Positions 8,807 to 16,930 of a DNA stretch of 64,000 bases are shown in pieces. How positions within the stretch are numbered: position 1 is the stretch's first letter; every line of letters begins with the position of its first letter. Below the pieces are notes generated by a model, which did not search any database, was not told the DNA's origin, and saw only the letters and a program-made list of their open reading frames with translations. The translations under genes were made by a program, and so were the position numbers. This DNA comes from an uncultured Acidobacteriota bacterium (GTDB lineage: Bacteria; Acidobacteriota; Thermoanaerobaculia; Gp7-AA8). The stretch lies in the NCBI GenBank assembly GCA_946887105.1, contig CAMPKJ010000001.1, positions 1-64,000 of the forward strand, read 5' to 3'.

Positions 8807-9460
8807 CTAGACCTTGTGCACGTGCGGCGGCGGTGTTCCGCGGCGTGTTGCGATCGCACAAGCGAACCCGGCCGCAACGTCCAGATCGCGCAATGCGTAG
8901 TCGCCGATGAACGACAGCGGATTCGCTTCGAGCGAGACCGTGAAGGAGTCGGAGGGGAGCGAGAAGCCGGTGCCGAGGAGCTTGAGATAGGCCTCCTTGC
9001 GCGTCCAGCCGCGGAAGAACGCGGCGATGCGCTGCTGGTCCGGCAACGCCGCCAGTGCGGCGCACTCGCCGGGTGAGAACGCGGTGTGCGCGAGCGGCAT
9101 CACGTTTGCCGCCGGATTGATCGCCTCGACGTCGATGCCGATCGGCTCCTGCGTCAATGCGATCACGGCGATGTTCGCGGAGTGCGAGACGTTGAAGTGG
9201 ATGCCGTCGAGCTCCGGCTTGCCGTACGTGTTGTAGCGGAACGCCAGCGACGCCGCGTCGCCGCCGGTCGATTGCGCGATGAGCTGCCGCAGCAGCGTGC
9301 GGCATCGCACGAAGCGCTGGCGGTGGTGCTCGAAATGAAAGCGCGCCGCGCGCTCGCGCTCATCGGCAGACAGCACCGGCGCCGCATCGTCATGCGTGTC
9401 GAGATCGGTCACCCATACCTCGATTGCGTGCACGCGCCACAGTGTGCCATGCGGACTCAT
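8807..9460 (-). CDS. 4'-phosphopantetheinyl transferase, Sfp/Gsp type
   Basis: 217 aa. Transfers the 4'-phosphopantetheine arm of CoA onto a conserved Ser of peptidyl or acyl carrier proteins. Seen: NVSHS (90-94), the Mg-binding GIDVE (108-112) and WTRKEAYLK (152-160) with catalytic Glu and Lys, all Sfp-type hallmarks; length is normal for the family. ATG 9460 is the first that fits; the frame further upstream runs antisense to the next gene. Sfp-type enzymes usually serve NRPS/PKS systems. That fits the MbtH, thioesterase and peptide exporter genes encoded within the next 4 kb on the opposite strand. Confidence 0.93.
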   Translation of the reverse strand: MSPHGTLWRVHAIEVWVTDLDTHDDAAPVLSADERERAARFHFEHHRQRFVRCRTLLRQLIAQSTGGDAASLAFRYNTYGKPELDGIHFNVSHSANIAVIALTQEPIGIDVEAINPAANVMPLAHTAFSPGECAALAALPDQQRIAAFFRGWTRKEAYLKLLGTGFSLPSDSFTVSLEANPLSFIGDYALRDLDVAAGFACAIATRRGTPPPHVHKV

Positions 9461-9559
9461 CGTCTCGTCTTGAACATCGTCGCTGTCGGGCGTGTGGTGA
9501 AATGCATTTCCGGATATACGGATCACAAAGCTCAGCAAGCAGAGAACGGAGGGATGAAC

Positions 9560-9853
9560 ATGGCAACCAGCACCACCAAGACCGCCCCCAAAGCACCTCT
9601 CACCGCCGGCGCGATGGCATTGAACGGAGTGAAGGCCGTCGCCGATCTCGGCGTGATCCCCGGCGCGGGTCAGATCATCGAAGGAGACGTGAAGTCGGGC
9701 TTCCTCTACGCCGTCGGCGGCGTGGCCGCCCGTTGGCTGTTCGGGCCGATCGGCTGGCTCGCATTCGGCGCCGACGCGGCCTCGAAGTCGATCTCCGGCA
9801 AGCATCTCCATCAGCACTTCTTCACCGTCGACGTCGAAAAAGCCGCTGACTGA
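9560..9853 (+). CDS. Small hydrophobic protein, DUF6072-like
   Basis: 97 aa. ATG 9560 is chosen because GGAGGG (9548-9553) sits six bases upstream; an ATG at 9554 would touch the ribosome site. The N-terminus is polar and Thr/Lys/Ala-rich. The core has a Gly-rich segment VIPGAGQIIEGD and a hydrophobic pair AVGGVAARWLFGP and GWLAFGADAASKS, ending in HLHQHFF. The pattern resembles small proteins I recall as DUF6072, but this rests on memory of the family. It is divergent from the PPTase gene and precedes the exporter by about 90 bp. Function unknown. Confidence 0.7.
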   Translation: MATSTTKTAPKAPLTAGAMALNGVKAVADLGVIPGAGQIIEGDVKSGFLYAVGGVAARWLFGPIGWLAFGADAASKSISGKHLHQHFFTVDVEKAAD

Positions 9854-9941
9854 GCTCTGGTCTCGACGCTGAGATGCACTGCGAGCGGTGACGGCCGAAA
9901 GGCCGCCATCGCTCGTTGTCTTTCATCGTCGCCATGGACGC

Positions 9942-11558
9942 ATGAGACTGCTCGATCTGCTGCGACGTGAGTCGACCGTCTCCCTGCGTGGTCTCACCAT
10001 CATGGCCATGCTGGCGGGCATCAGCAGCGCGCTAGTCCTGCCCATCATCAACACCGCCGCCGCTCTGGCGTCGACGCGCGAAAACAGCCTGCGGCTGCTC
10101 CTGCTCTTCGCGCTGGTGGTCTCGATCTTCGCGGTCAGTCAGAGCTCGTTCATGCTCCGCGCGGTCTCGGAAGTCGAGCGCGCGCTCGACCGCGTGCGCA
10201 CGCGCCTGGCCAACAAGATCCGCCGCTGCGATCTCGGCCCGCTCGAACAGATCGGCCGCACCGCGATCTACAACAGCATCACCAAGGACACGACCACCAT
10301 CTCGCGCGCCGCGCTGATGCTGGTGGTGTGCGTGCAGGCCGCCATCACCATCGTCTTCACCGCGGTGTACGTGTTGTTGCTCTCGCCTCTGGCCTTCTTC
10401 ATGACTGTGGCCAGCACCGTGGCCATCGGTTTCGCGTATCGATGGAAGCTGAAGCAGATCCACGTGCAGTTGCAGGAGTCGCTGCAGCGCGAGAACGAGC
10501 TGTTCGATTCGCTGACGCACCTGCTCGACGGCTTCAAGGAAGTGCGCCTGAACCGCGATCGCAGCGACGACCTCTTCGCCCGCTTCTCCGAGATCTCGCA
10601 TTCGGTGACCGACCTGAAGACGACCTCCATGACACAGATCGCGCGCACGTTCGTCCTTTCGCAGGTCTGGTTCTATCTCCTCCTCGGCGTGATCGTGTTT
10701 CTCGTGCCGCGGCTGACCGAGACCTACACCAGCGACATCGTGAAGATCACCACCGCGGTGCTCTTCCTGATCGGTCCGATCACCTCGCTGATGAACTCCG
10801 CGCAGAGCCTCGCCGCCGCTGATGCAGCGGTGGAGAACATCGATCGCATCGAGGCGATGCTCGATCGCTCGCTCGGCGCCGCCGTCGAGAACGTCGAATC
10901 CGTGCGCAGCTTTCAAACGATCTCGTTCGACGACGTGGTCTTCCGCTACGCCGGCGAGGCAGGGGAGTCGTTCACGGTCGGTCCGATCGACCTCACCATC
11001 CGTTCGGGCGAGGTGCTGTTCATCGCCGGCGGAAACGGCAGCGGCAAGTCGACGTTCCTGAAGCTGCTGACGGCGCTCTACTTTCCGTCCGAGGGAACCA
11101 TCCGTGTCGATGGAATCCCGGTGGCCGAGGAGAACTACGAGTCGTACCGGACCCTCTTCTCGACCGTGTTCACCGACTTCCATCTCTTTCCGCGGCTCTA
11201 CGGATTGGAGGACGTGCCGCAGGAGACGATCGATCGCGAGCTGCGCACCATCGAGCTCGAAGACAAGACGCGCGTCGTCGACTCGACGTTCGAAACGCTC
11301 GATCTATCCGGCGGCCAGCGCAAGCGGCTGTCGCTGCTGGTCAGCCTGCTCGAGGACCGGCCGGTGTGCATCTTCGACGAGGTGGCTGCCGATCAGGACC
11401 CCACGTTTCGTAGAAAGTTCTATCAAGAGCTCCTGCCACGATTAAAGAGAGAGGGGAAAACCGTGGTGGCCGTGACGCACGACGACCGCTATTTCGCGGA
11501 TGCCGACCGCCTGCTGAAGATGGATGAAGGGAGACTGAGGGCGTATGACCACGCTTGA
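9942..11558 (+). CDS. Cyclic peptide export ABC transporter (PvdE/SyrD type)
   Basis: 538-aa half-transporter with an N-terminal permease of about six helices (about 15-330) fused to an ATPase. Walker A GGNGSGKST is at 363-371, signature LSGGQRKR at 455-462 and Walker B VCIFDE at 475-480, followed by a His switch (VAVTHDD). The permease-ATPase layout and the Walker B form match exporters encoded with siderophore or lipopeptide NRPS clusters, so it probably moves a peptide into the periplasm. ATG 9942 fits the start of the permease; a GTG at 9888 would add 18 polar residues. The SPFH gene overlaps its 3' end by 14 bp. Confidence 0.9.
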   Translation: MRLLDLLRRESTVSLRGLTIMAMLAGISSALVLPIINTAAALASTRENSLRLLLLFALVVSIFAVSQSSFMLRAVSEVERALDRVRTRLANKIRRCDLGPLEQIGRTAIYNSITKDTTTISRAALMLVVCVQAAITIVFTAVYVLLLSPLAFFMTVASTVAIGFAYRWKLKQIHVQLQESLQRENELFDSLTHLLDGFKEVRLNRDRSDDLFARFSEISHSVTDLKTTSMTQIARTFVLSQVWFYLLLGVIVFLVPRLTETYTSDIVKITTAVLFLIGPITSLMNSAQSLAAADAAVENIDRIEAMLDRSLGAAVENVESVRSFQTISFDDVVFRYAGEAGESFTVGPIDLTIRSGEVLFIAGGNGSGKSTFLKLLTALYFPSEGTIRVDGIPVAEENYESYRTLFSTVFTDFHLFPRLYGLEDVPQETIDRELRTIELEDKTRVVDSTFETLDLSGGQRKRLSLLVSLLEDRPVCIFDEVAADQDPTFRRKFYQELLPRLKREGKTVVAVTHDDRYFADADRLLKMDEGRLRAYDHA

Positions 11559-12600
11559 TCTGATGCCGCCGCAGCCGGAATCTCCTCGGGGCCGGTGGGG
11601 ACGCCTGAAAGCGTGGACGAAGGCGCGCGCGACGCCGGTGACCATCACCTTGCTGGTGCTGCTCGCGTTCGTCGTCTTCCTCGCGCCCGACATCTTCATC
11701 ACTATCGGCGCGGGCGAGGCGGGCGTGCTGTGGAAGCGCTTCGGCGGCGGCACGGAAACGGTCGCACCCGACGACCGTCCGTTCTTCGGACGGCTGCAGG
11801 CCGATCGCACCGGCACGCCGACGGTGCTCACCGAAAATCTGCACCGCAAATCGAACGATCCCGCGCACGTCTATCCGCATTCGGAAGGGATGGAGATCAT
11901 CTGGCCGTGGGATCGCATGGCCATTTACAACGTCCGCCTGCAGCAGGTCTCGCGCACGTACGACGTGCTCACCAGCGACGGTCTGGACGTGAAGGCGGAG
12001 GTCACGTTCCGCTGGAAGCCGATCGAAGAAGACCTCGGGCGGCTGCATCGCGACGTCGGCCCGAACTACGTCGACACGCTCATCGCGCCGCTCATCGGCG
12101 CGTATGCGCGCGAAGAGATCGCGCGTCACGAGTCGGACGCGCTCTATTCGCCCGTGCGCCTGCAGATCCAGGAAGCGATCCGCGCGAAGACGAAGCAGGC
12201 GCTGATGTCGCGCTACTACCCCGAGCAGAATCGCGAGAGCTACGTGATCGTGGAAGACGTGCTCCTGCGCAGCATCGTCCTGCCGAAGGACGTGCGTGCC
12301 GCGGTCGAGGAGAAGGTGGCGCAGAAGCATCTGGCCGAGTCGTATCGCTACCGGCTCGAGCGCGAAACACAGGAAGCGGACCGGAAAGCGATCGAGGCGG
12401 CGGGCATCCAGCGCTTCCAGGCCGCGCTCGACGGAAGCATCTCCGAGGGGTATCTGCGGCTGCGCGGGATCGAGGCGACCATGGAACTGGCGAAGTCGCC
12501 GAATACCAAAGTGATCGTGGTGGGTGGAGGGAAGGACGGAGTGCCGGTGATCCTCAGCGGAGCGGATGCCGGGACGCCGCCGGCGCGACCGAATCCCTGA
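11545..12600 (+). CDS. SPFH/band-7 (prohibitin-like) membrane protein
   Basis: 351 aa: a short cytoplasmic tail, one membrane helix (about 33-55, TLLVLLAFVVFLAPDIF), then an SPFH domain (GAGEAGVLWKRFGGG, DVLTSDGLDVKAEVTFRW) and a long charged helical region (about 260-320, Glu/Arg/Lys-rich). SPFH proteins form membrane rings or microdomains and often scaffold membrane enzymes or transporters. It overlaps the end of the exporter gene by 14 bp, so it is probably co-translated and may act on that transporter. The C-terminal tail is Pro/Gly-rich. The family call is firm; its role with the exporter is inferred. Confidence 0.87.
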   Translation: MTTLDLMPPQPESPRGRWGRLKAWTKARATPVTITLLVLLAFVVFLAPDIFITIGAGEAGVLWKRFGGGTETVAPDDRPFFGRLQADRTGTPTVLTENLHRKSNDPAHVYPHSEGMEIIWPWDRMAIYNVRLQQVSRTYDVLTSDGLDVKAEVTFRWKPIEEDLGRLHRDVGPNYVDTLIAPLIGAYAREEIARHESDALYSPVRLQIQEAIRAKTKQALMSRYYPEQNRESYVIVEDVLLRSIVLPKDVRAAVEEKVAQKHLAESYRYRLERETQEADRKAIEAAGIQRFQAALDGSISEGYLRLRGIEATMELAKSPNTKVIVVGGGKDGVPVILSGADAGTPPARPNP

Positions 12601-12681
12601 CGCATTCACGATCTGCGTGCAATTGTGGACATCGTTGCGGCCATCGATGAGGAACTATCTCCAGACGAAAGGACGTCCGTC

Positions 12682-12918
12682 ATGACCAATCCATTTGAAG
12701 ATGAAAACGGCGAATATCTGGTGCTGGTCAATCATGAAAACCAGCACTCTCTCTGGCCCGCGTTCCGAGAGATTCCGGCCGGCTGGAACGCCGTCGGTCC
12801 GAAAGGCAAGCGCAAGGAGTGCCTCGACTGGATCGAGAGCCATTGGACCGACATGCGTCCGAAGAGCCTGATCGACGCGATGGAGAAGGCGCGGCAGGAG
12901 CGGGGAGAAGCGAATTAG
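12682..12918 (+). CDS. MbtH-family NRPS accessory protein
   Basis: 78 aa, the normal MbtH size. Seen: the start MTNPFED, the NHENQHSLWP motif (about 18-27), IPAGW, and the DWIESHWTDMRPKSL helix near the C-terminus that carries the family Trp residues. MbtH proteins bind and solubilise adenylation domains of NRPSs. ATG 12682 has an AAAGGA-like ribosome site 8-13 bases upstream. It is followed at once by the type II thioesterase, whose conserved N-terminal codons begin at the MbtH stop. No adenylation domain is encoded anywhere in this window. Confidence 0.95.
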   Translation: MTNPFEDENGEYLVLVNHENQHSLWPAFREIPAGWNAVGPKGKRKECLDWIESHWTDMRPKSLIDAMEKARQERGEAN

Positions 12919-12961
12919 CAATCCATGGCTGCCGGCCGCGGCGCAGTCGACGGACGCGCGC

Positions 12962-13663
12962 GTGCGCGTGTTCTGTCTGCCGTATGCCGGCGGCGGCGCG
13001 GCGATCTATCAACCGTGGACGCGTCTCGCGCCGCCGGCGTTGCAGGTCGCGGCGATCCAGCTGCCGGGCCGCGAGCACCGTCTGGCGGAACCGGCGTATT
13101 CGGACGTTCACGCGCTCGTGCCGCCGCTGCTCGACGGAATCCGTACGCATCTCGACCGGCCGTTCGCGATCTTCGGCCACAGCATGGGCGCGCTGATCGC
13201 GTTCGAGCTCGCGCGTGAGCTGCGCCGCCGCGGGATGCCACAGCCGGTGCGGCTGTTTGTCTCGGCGCATCGCGCACCGCATCTGCCGGATCGCCGCCCG
13301 CCGATCCACGCGCTTCCCGGCGCCGAGTTCTGGCCGGCGCTGCGCAAGCTCGGCGGCACGCCCGATGAAGTGCTCGAGCACCACGAGCTGATGGCGCTCG
13401 TCGAGCCGATGCTGCGCGCGGATTTCAAGCTCTGCGAGACGTATGCATTTCGCGAGGAACCGCCGCTCGAGATCCCGTTGTCGGTCTTCGGCGGCAGCGA
13501 AGATCCGGGTGTGGGGCGGGACGAGCTCGAGGCGTGGAGCGAGGTGACGCGCGCGCCGGTGAACGTCGAGATGTTCCCGGGCGATCACTACTACCTGCAT
13601 CAGTCGCATCAGCTCGTGCTGCGCCTCGCGGAGCTATCATTTCCAGCATGCGCAAGCTTCTGA
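12962..13663 (+). CDS. Type II thioesterase (NRPS editing)
   Basis: Alpha/beta hydrolase that clears misprimed or stalled groups from carrier proteins. Seen: FCLPYAGGG (4-12), nucleophile S74 in GHSMG, the Asp of GGSEDPG, and GDHYYL supplying the catalytic His; 233 aa from GTG 12962. The start is uncertain. The same frame is open upstream to 12872 and encodes NPWLPAAAQSTDAR just before the GTG, which resembles the usual start of this family. There is no ATG, GTG or TTG there. An ATT at 12914, overlapping the MbtH stop and six bases after GGGGAG, may be the real start (249 aa). It overlaps the next gene by 16 bp. Confidence 0.92.
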   Translation: MRVFCLPYAGGGAAIYQPWTRLAPPALQVAAIQLPGREHRLAEPAYSDVHALVPPLLDGIRTHLDRPFAIFGHSMGALIAFELARELRRRGMPQPVRLFVSAHRAPHLPDRRPPIHALPGAEFWPALRKLGGTPDEVLEHHELMALVEPMLRADFKLCETYAFREEPPLEIPLSVFGGSEDPGVGRDELEAWSEVTRAPVNVEMFPGDHYYLHQSHQLVLRLAELSFPACASF

Positions 13664-14748
13664 TCGCACTCGCAGTGCTGTTGTCGTGTTCCTCCTCCCT
13701 TCACGCGCAGACACTTTGCGAGTCTCTCGGCGGCGCCTATCGCGAGTGCCGCGTCGCGAGCAGCGGACGGATCCGCCTGATCATGGAGATCAGCGACCGG
13801 CTCTGCCACGAAGACCTCACCTGGGGCTCGAACCAGATCGGCATCGTGTGGGTGAAGGGCGGCTGTCGCGCGACGTTCGGCGTCGCCAAGCCGATCGCGC
13901 CGAAGGCAAACGCCGCCAGCCGCGTGGTCTGCGAATCGATCGACGGCAACCGCCAGGTCTGTCCCGCTGAAACGATCAACGGCGTCATCTTCGCGCAGCA
14001 GCTCAGCAAGACGGACTGCATCGAAGGAACGAGCTGGGGCTGGGACCTCGAGCGCGGACTGGTCTGGGTCGATCACGGCTGCCGCGCGGAGTTCGTGCTC
14101 GGCGGCACGCCGCAGCCGGTCGATCCGTCGATCCGCTTCGATACGCCGGTGCTCTGCGAGTCGCGGAACGGGAAGCGGACCACGTGCAAGGCCGACACGT
14201 CCGCGGGCGTGCGGATCGTGAATCCGTTGAGCGATAGCGCCTGCGGCTACGGCCGCGAATGGGGCTACGACGAGAACGGGATCTGGGTGACGAAAGGCTG
14301 CCGCGCGGAGTTCGTCGTTCGCGGAAAACCGAAGGCGATGCTCAGCGCGCTCGTCTGCGAGTCGCAGGACGGCGCGCGCAATCACTGCGCCGCCGACACG
14401 CGGTACGGCGTGGCCATCTTCGAGCGCCTCGGCGAGAGCGACTGCATCCTCGGCGAGTCGTGGGGCTTCGACGAGAAAGGCGTATGGGTCGACGCCGGCT
14501 GCCGCGCCCAGTTCGCACTCGGCGGCTACCGCCTTCCGGCCGACAACCTTCCCGCGAACGCGTCGAAGGTCACGTGCGAGTCGGTCGACGGCGGACACAA
14601 GCCGTGCCCGGCCGACACGTCGCGCGGCGTCGGCCTGCTGCGCCAGATCAGCGATGCCGATTGCGTTCTCAACCGCACCTGGGGCTACGACCGCGACAGC
14701 ATCTGGGTCACGAACGGCTGCCGGGCCGAGTTCGCGGTGGCACGCTAG
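13648..14748 (+). CDS. Secreted protein with five DUF3011 repeats
   Basis: 366 aa starting at ATG 13648 with a signal peptide (MRKLLIALAVLLSCSSSLHA). The mature part is five tandem repeats of about 65 residues. Each opens with CES(x)DG, has a second Cys near position 13, a third after an LS(x)xDC segment, then a Trp-Gly (tWGyd), and ends GIWV(x)xGCRAeF. Four Cys per repeat suggests two disulfides each in the periplasm. This is the DUF3011 pattern, of unknown function. It starts inside the thioesterase 3' end (16-bp overlap), which may be coincidental packing. Confidence 0.88.
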   Translation: MRKLLIALAVLLSCSSSLHAQTLCESLGGAYRECRVASSGRIRLIMEISDRLCHEDLTWGSNQIGIVWVKGGCRATFGVAKPIAPKANAASRVVCESIDGNRQVCPAETINGVIFAQQLSKTDCIEGTSWGWDLERGLVWVDHGCRAEFVLGGTPQPVDPSIRFDTPVLCESRNGKRTTCKADTSAGVRIVNPLSDSACGYGREWGYDENGIWVTKGCRAEFVVRGKPKAMLSALVCESQDGARNHCAADTRYGVAIFERLGESDCILGESWGFDEKGVWVDAGCRAQFALGGYRLPADNLPANASKVTCESVDGGHKPCPADTSRGVGLLRQISDADCVLNRTWGYDRDSIWVTNGCRAEFAVAR

Positions 14749-14765
14749 TGGAAGGACCGGAGCGC

Positions 14766-15230
14766 ATGAACAAAGTCAAACCAATCCCCGACGGCTACGA
14801 AATGATCACGCCGTACCTGAGCGTCAACGACGGCCAGGCCGCCATCGAGTTCTACAAGAAGGCGTTCGGCGCGACCGAAGTGATGCGCATGCCCGGTCCC
14901 GGAGGAAAAGGGATCGGACACGCCGACCTGCTGCTCTTCGGCCGCATGCACCTCATGCTCGCCGACGAGTATCCGGACATGGGCAACGTCAGCCCGCGCA
15001 CGCTCGGCGGCTCGCCGGTGCTGCTGCACGTGTACGTGGAGGATGTCGACGCGACGGTGGATCGCGCCGTGGCCGCCGGCGCCAAACTGGTCCGCCCCGT
15101 GGCGGACCAGTTCTACGGCGACCGCTCCGGCGGCATCGAAGACCCGTTCGGCCACCAGTGGTACTTCGCCACGCAGAAAGAGATCGTCAGCATGGAAGAG
15201 CTGGAGCGCCGGGCGAAAGAGAAGGGTTAG
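14766..15230 (+). CDS. VOC superfamily protein (PhnB/glyoxalase-like)
   Basis: 154 aa with the paired beta-alpha-beta-beta-beta layout of vicinal-oxygen-chelate proteins: ITPYLSVNDGQAAIEFYKKAF at the start of module 1, and VLLHVYVEDVDATVDRAVAAG opening module 2. DPFGHQWYFAT closes the fold. The sequence type matches the PhnB-like subgroup often labelled glyoxalase or bleomycin-resistance-like; the substrate cannot be inferred. ATG 14766 follows a GGAG-containing stretch. It converges on the sigma-factor gene, with a strong hairpin between them. Confidence 0.88.
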   Translation: MNKVKPIPDGYEMITPYLSVNDGQAAIEFYKKAFGATEVMRMPGPGGKGIGHADLLLFGRMHLMLADEYPDMGNVSPRTLGGSPVLLHVYVEDVDATVDRAVAAGAKLVRPVADQFYGDRSGGIEDPFGHQWYFATQKEIVSMEELERRAKEKG

Positions 15231-15247
15231 CGCGAAACCTTCCGATC

Positions 15248-15276
15248 AGCCTTCTCCCCTCACGGGGGAGAAGGCT
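15248..15276. repeat. Palindromic hairpin between convergent genes
   Basis: Perfect 12-bp arms, AGCCTTCTCCCC (15248-15259) and GGGGAGAAGGCT (15265-15276), separated by a 5-nt loop. It lies exactly between the convergent stops of the VOC gene (15230) and the sigma-factor gene (15275). The C/T-rich to G/A-rich composition matches the elements at 38556-38589 and 46670-46771. It may act as a bidirectional terminator, though there is no U-tract. It could also be one copy of a dispersed palindromic repeat family. Confidence 0.8.
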
Positions 15277-16357
15277 ACAAGCCGCTCACGATCAGCGCCA
15301 TGATCACCGCGCCGCCGATCGCGGCGCCGACGGCGCGGCCGATCGTGGCCCACATCCATTGCCGGCGGCTCTGTTGTGCCACCTCGGGATTGACGGAGCG
15401 TTCCCACTGCATGCGCCGCTCGAGGATGCGCGGCAGGCGGAAGGCGTACAGACATCCGATGACCAGGTACATCGCCTGCGCGACGATGAGCAGGCGCATG
15501 GGCGAGGAGGTGCTGAGCGCGATGGCCACCGCGCCGAGCGTGACCACCAGCAGCACGATGTTGCGGAAACCGCGAAGCTCGCGCGCTTCCTGCTCGTCGA
15601 ACCATGGCTGGAGGTGTTGCATCCCCATCATCACGCCCACCCATCCCAGCACGCCGCCGATCGCCGACGCCTTCACGATCGTGGCCGCGGTGATTTTTCC
15701 CGCGGTGGATGCGGCCGCGATCACCGCGGCGGATGCGGTCGGCGCCGCGAACGTGATCGCACCCGCCACGGCGCTCAGGAATGCGGCGCCGGGCGCGGTG
15801 CGGGCGATGGTGCGGCCGAAGCGTTCCAGCATCTCTTCGCGCAGCAGTGCGCGGCTGCGCGCGAGACGCTGGCGCACGGCCGCGTCGCTGATGCCGAGGA
15901 GCTCGGCCACGTGGCGGGTGGAGCTCTCTTCGCGGTAGTAGAGGATCAGCACTTCGCGCGCTTCGTCGGGAAGCTGATCGAGCACTTCCGCGAGCAGCCG
16001 GCGCTCCTCGTCCGCGAGCAGGTTCTCGGTCGCGGACGGGCGGGCGTCCATGGCCGCGGCGAGGATGGTCTCGTCCGGAATCTCGCGCCGGTGCTCGCGC
16101 CGCCACAGATGCGCCTGATTGCGCGTCACCTGCCGCAGCCACGGCAGGAAGCTGGCCGGATTGCGCAGGTTGCGCAGGTTCGACCAGGCGGCGAGAAAGG
16201 CCTCCTGCGCGATGTCCTCGCTCGCCTCGACGTTGCGCACGATCGCCAGCGCGATGGAACAGACGGTGTTGGCGGAGCGCTCGACCAGCCGGCGGAACGC
16301 GGCTTCATCTCCCTTGCCGGCCAGCAGAACGTCCGATTCGAGTGTGGCTGTATCCAT
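15275..16357 (-). CDS. Sigma-70 family factor with C-terminal membrane domain
   Basis: 360 aa. Residues about 10-180 are an ECF-type sigma factor: region 2 (DIAQEAFLAAWSNL, WLRQVTRNQAHLWRR) and region 4 (LLAEVLDQLPDEAREVLILYY, HVAELLGISDAAVRQRLARSR). The rest (about 190-360) has around five hydrophobic segments, so the factor is probably membrane-anchored. ATG 16357 has GGAGGG six bases upstream; the frame upstream is not coding. Fused membrane tails may sense a signal or sequester the factor. No anti-sigma gene is adjacent, consistent with self-contained control. Confidence 0.9.
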   Translation of the reverse strand: MDTATLESDVLLAGKGDEAAFRRLVERSANTVCSIALAIVRNVEASEDIAQEAFLAAWSNLRNLRNPASFLPWLRQVTRNQAHLWRREHRREIPDETILAAAMDARPSATENLLADEERRLLAEVLDQLPDEAREVLILYYREESSTRHVAELLGISDAAVRQRLARSRALLREEMLERFGRTIARTAPGAAFLSAVAGAITFAAPTASAAVIAAASTAGKITAATIVKASAIGGVLGWVGVMMGMQHLQPWFDEQEARELRGFRNIVLLVVTLGAVAIALSTSSPMRLLIVAQAMYLVIGCLYAFRLPRILERRMQWERSVNPEVAQQSRRQWMWATIGRAVGAAIGGAVIMALIVSGL

Positions 16358-16440
16358 GTTGGTCCCTCCACGGACTGAGTAGCCGTGGCAGGAAAAGTGT
16401 GACAGAGAGTGCGATACTGCACGTCGCACGGAGGACCACG

Positions 16441-16899
16441 ATGCAAACGGTCGAAGCGCTCTTCGCGGATTACGCCTCCTACCATCAGACCAGGGGCAAC
16501 AAGATCTTTCACCGCCTGGGCATTCCGATGATCATGTTCAGCCTGATCGGGATGCTCACGTACGTGCCGCTGTTCGACATCGGCACGATCCGCATCGACG
16601 CGGCCATGGTGCTGATCGGACTCTCCAGCGCGTACTACTTCATCATCGAGTGGCGTCTCGGCATCGCCATGATCGCGGTGTCGATCGTCTTCTACTTTCT
16701 CAGCGCCGCCATTCCGCTCGCCATCAACGCCATCCTGTTCGTGCTCGGCTGGATCCTCCAGTTCATCGGGCACAAGGTGTACGAGCACAAGAATCCCGCC
16801 TTCTTCCGCAACTTCGTGCACCTGCTGATCGGGCCACTCTGGATCCTCAACGACGTGATTCCGGTGGTGAAGAGCGGCGCTCGCGATCGCGCGGCCTGA
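16441..16899 (+). CDS. DUF962/Mpo1-like membrane protein
   Basis: 152 aa with about four membrane helices. Family motifs are seen: YHQTRGNKIFHRLGIP (about 14-29) near the N-terminus and GHKVYEHKNPAFF near 112-124. These carry the His residues that bind iron in yeast Mpo1, a dioxygenase of 2-hydroxy fatty acid alpha-oxidation. ATG 16441 has GGAGG (16430-16434) upstream. Function in bacteria is inferred from the yeast homologue. It is divergent from the sigma-factor gene, with about 80 bp between starts. Confidence 0.88.
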   Translation: MQTVEALFADYASYHQTRGNKIFHRLGIPMIMFSLIGMLTYVPLFDIGTIRIDAAMVLIGLSSAYYFIIEWRLGIAMIAVSIVFYFLSAAIPLAINAILFVLGWILQFIGHKVYEHKNPAFFRNFVHLLIGPLWILNDVIPVVKSGARDRAA

Positions 16900-16930
16900 C
16901 TCTTGCTCGTGCCGCAATCGGGTACGAGCG

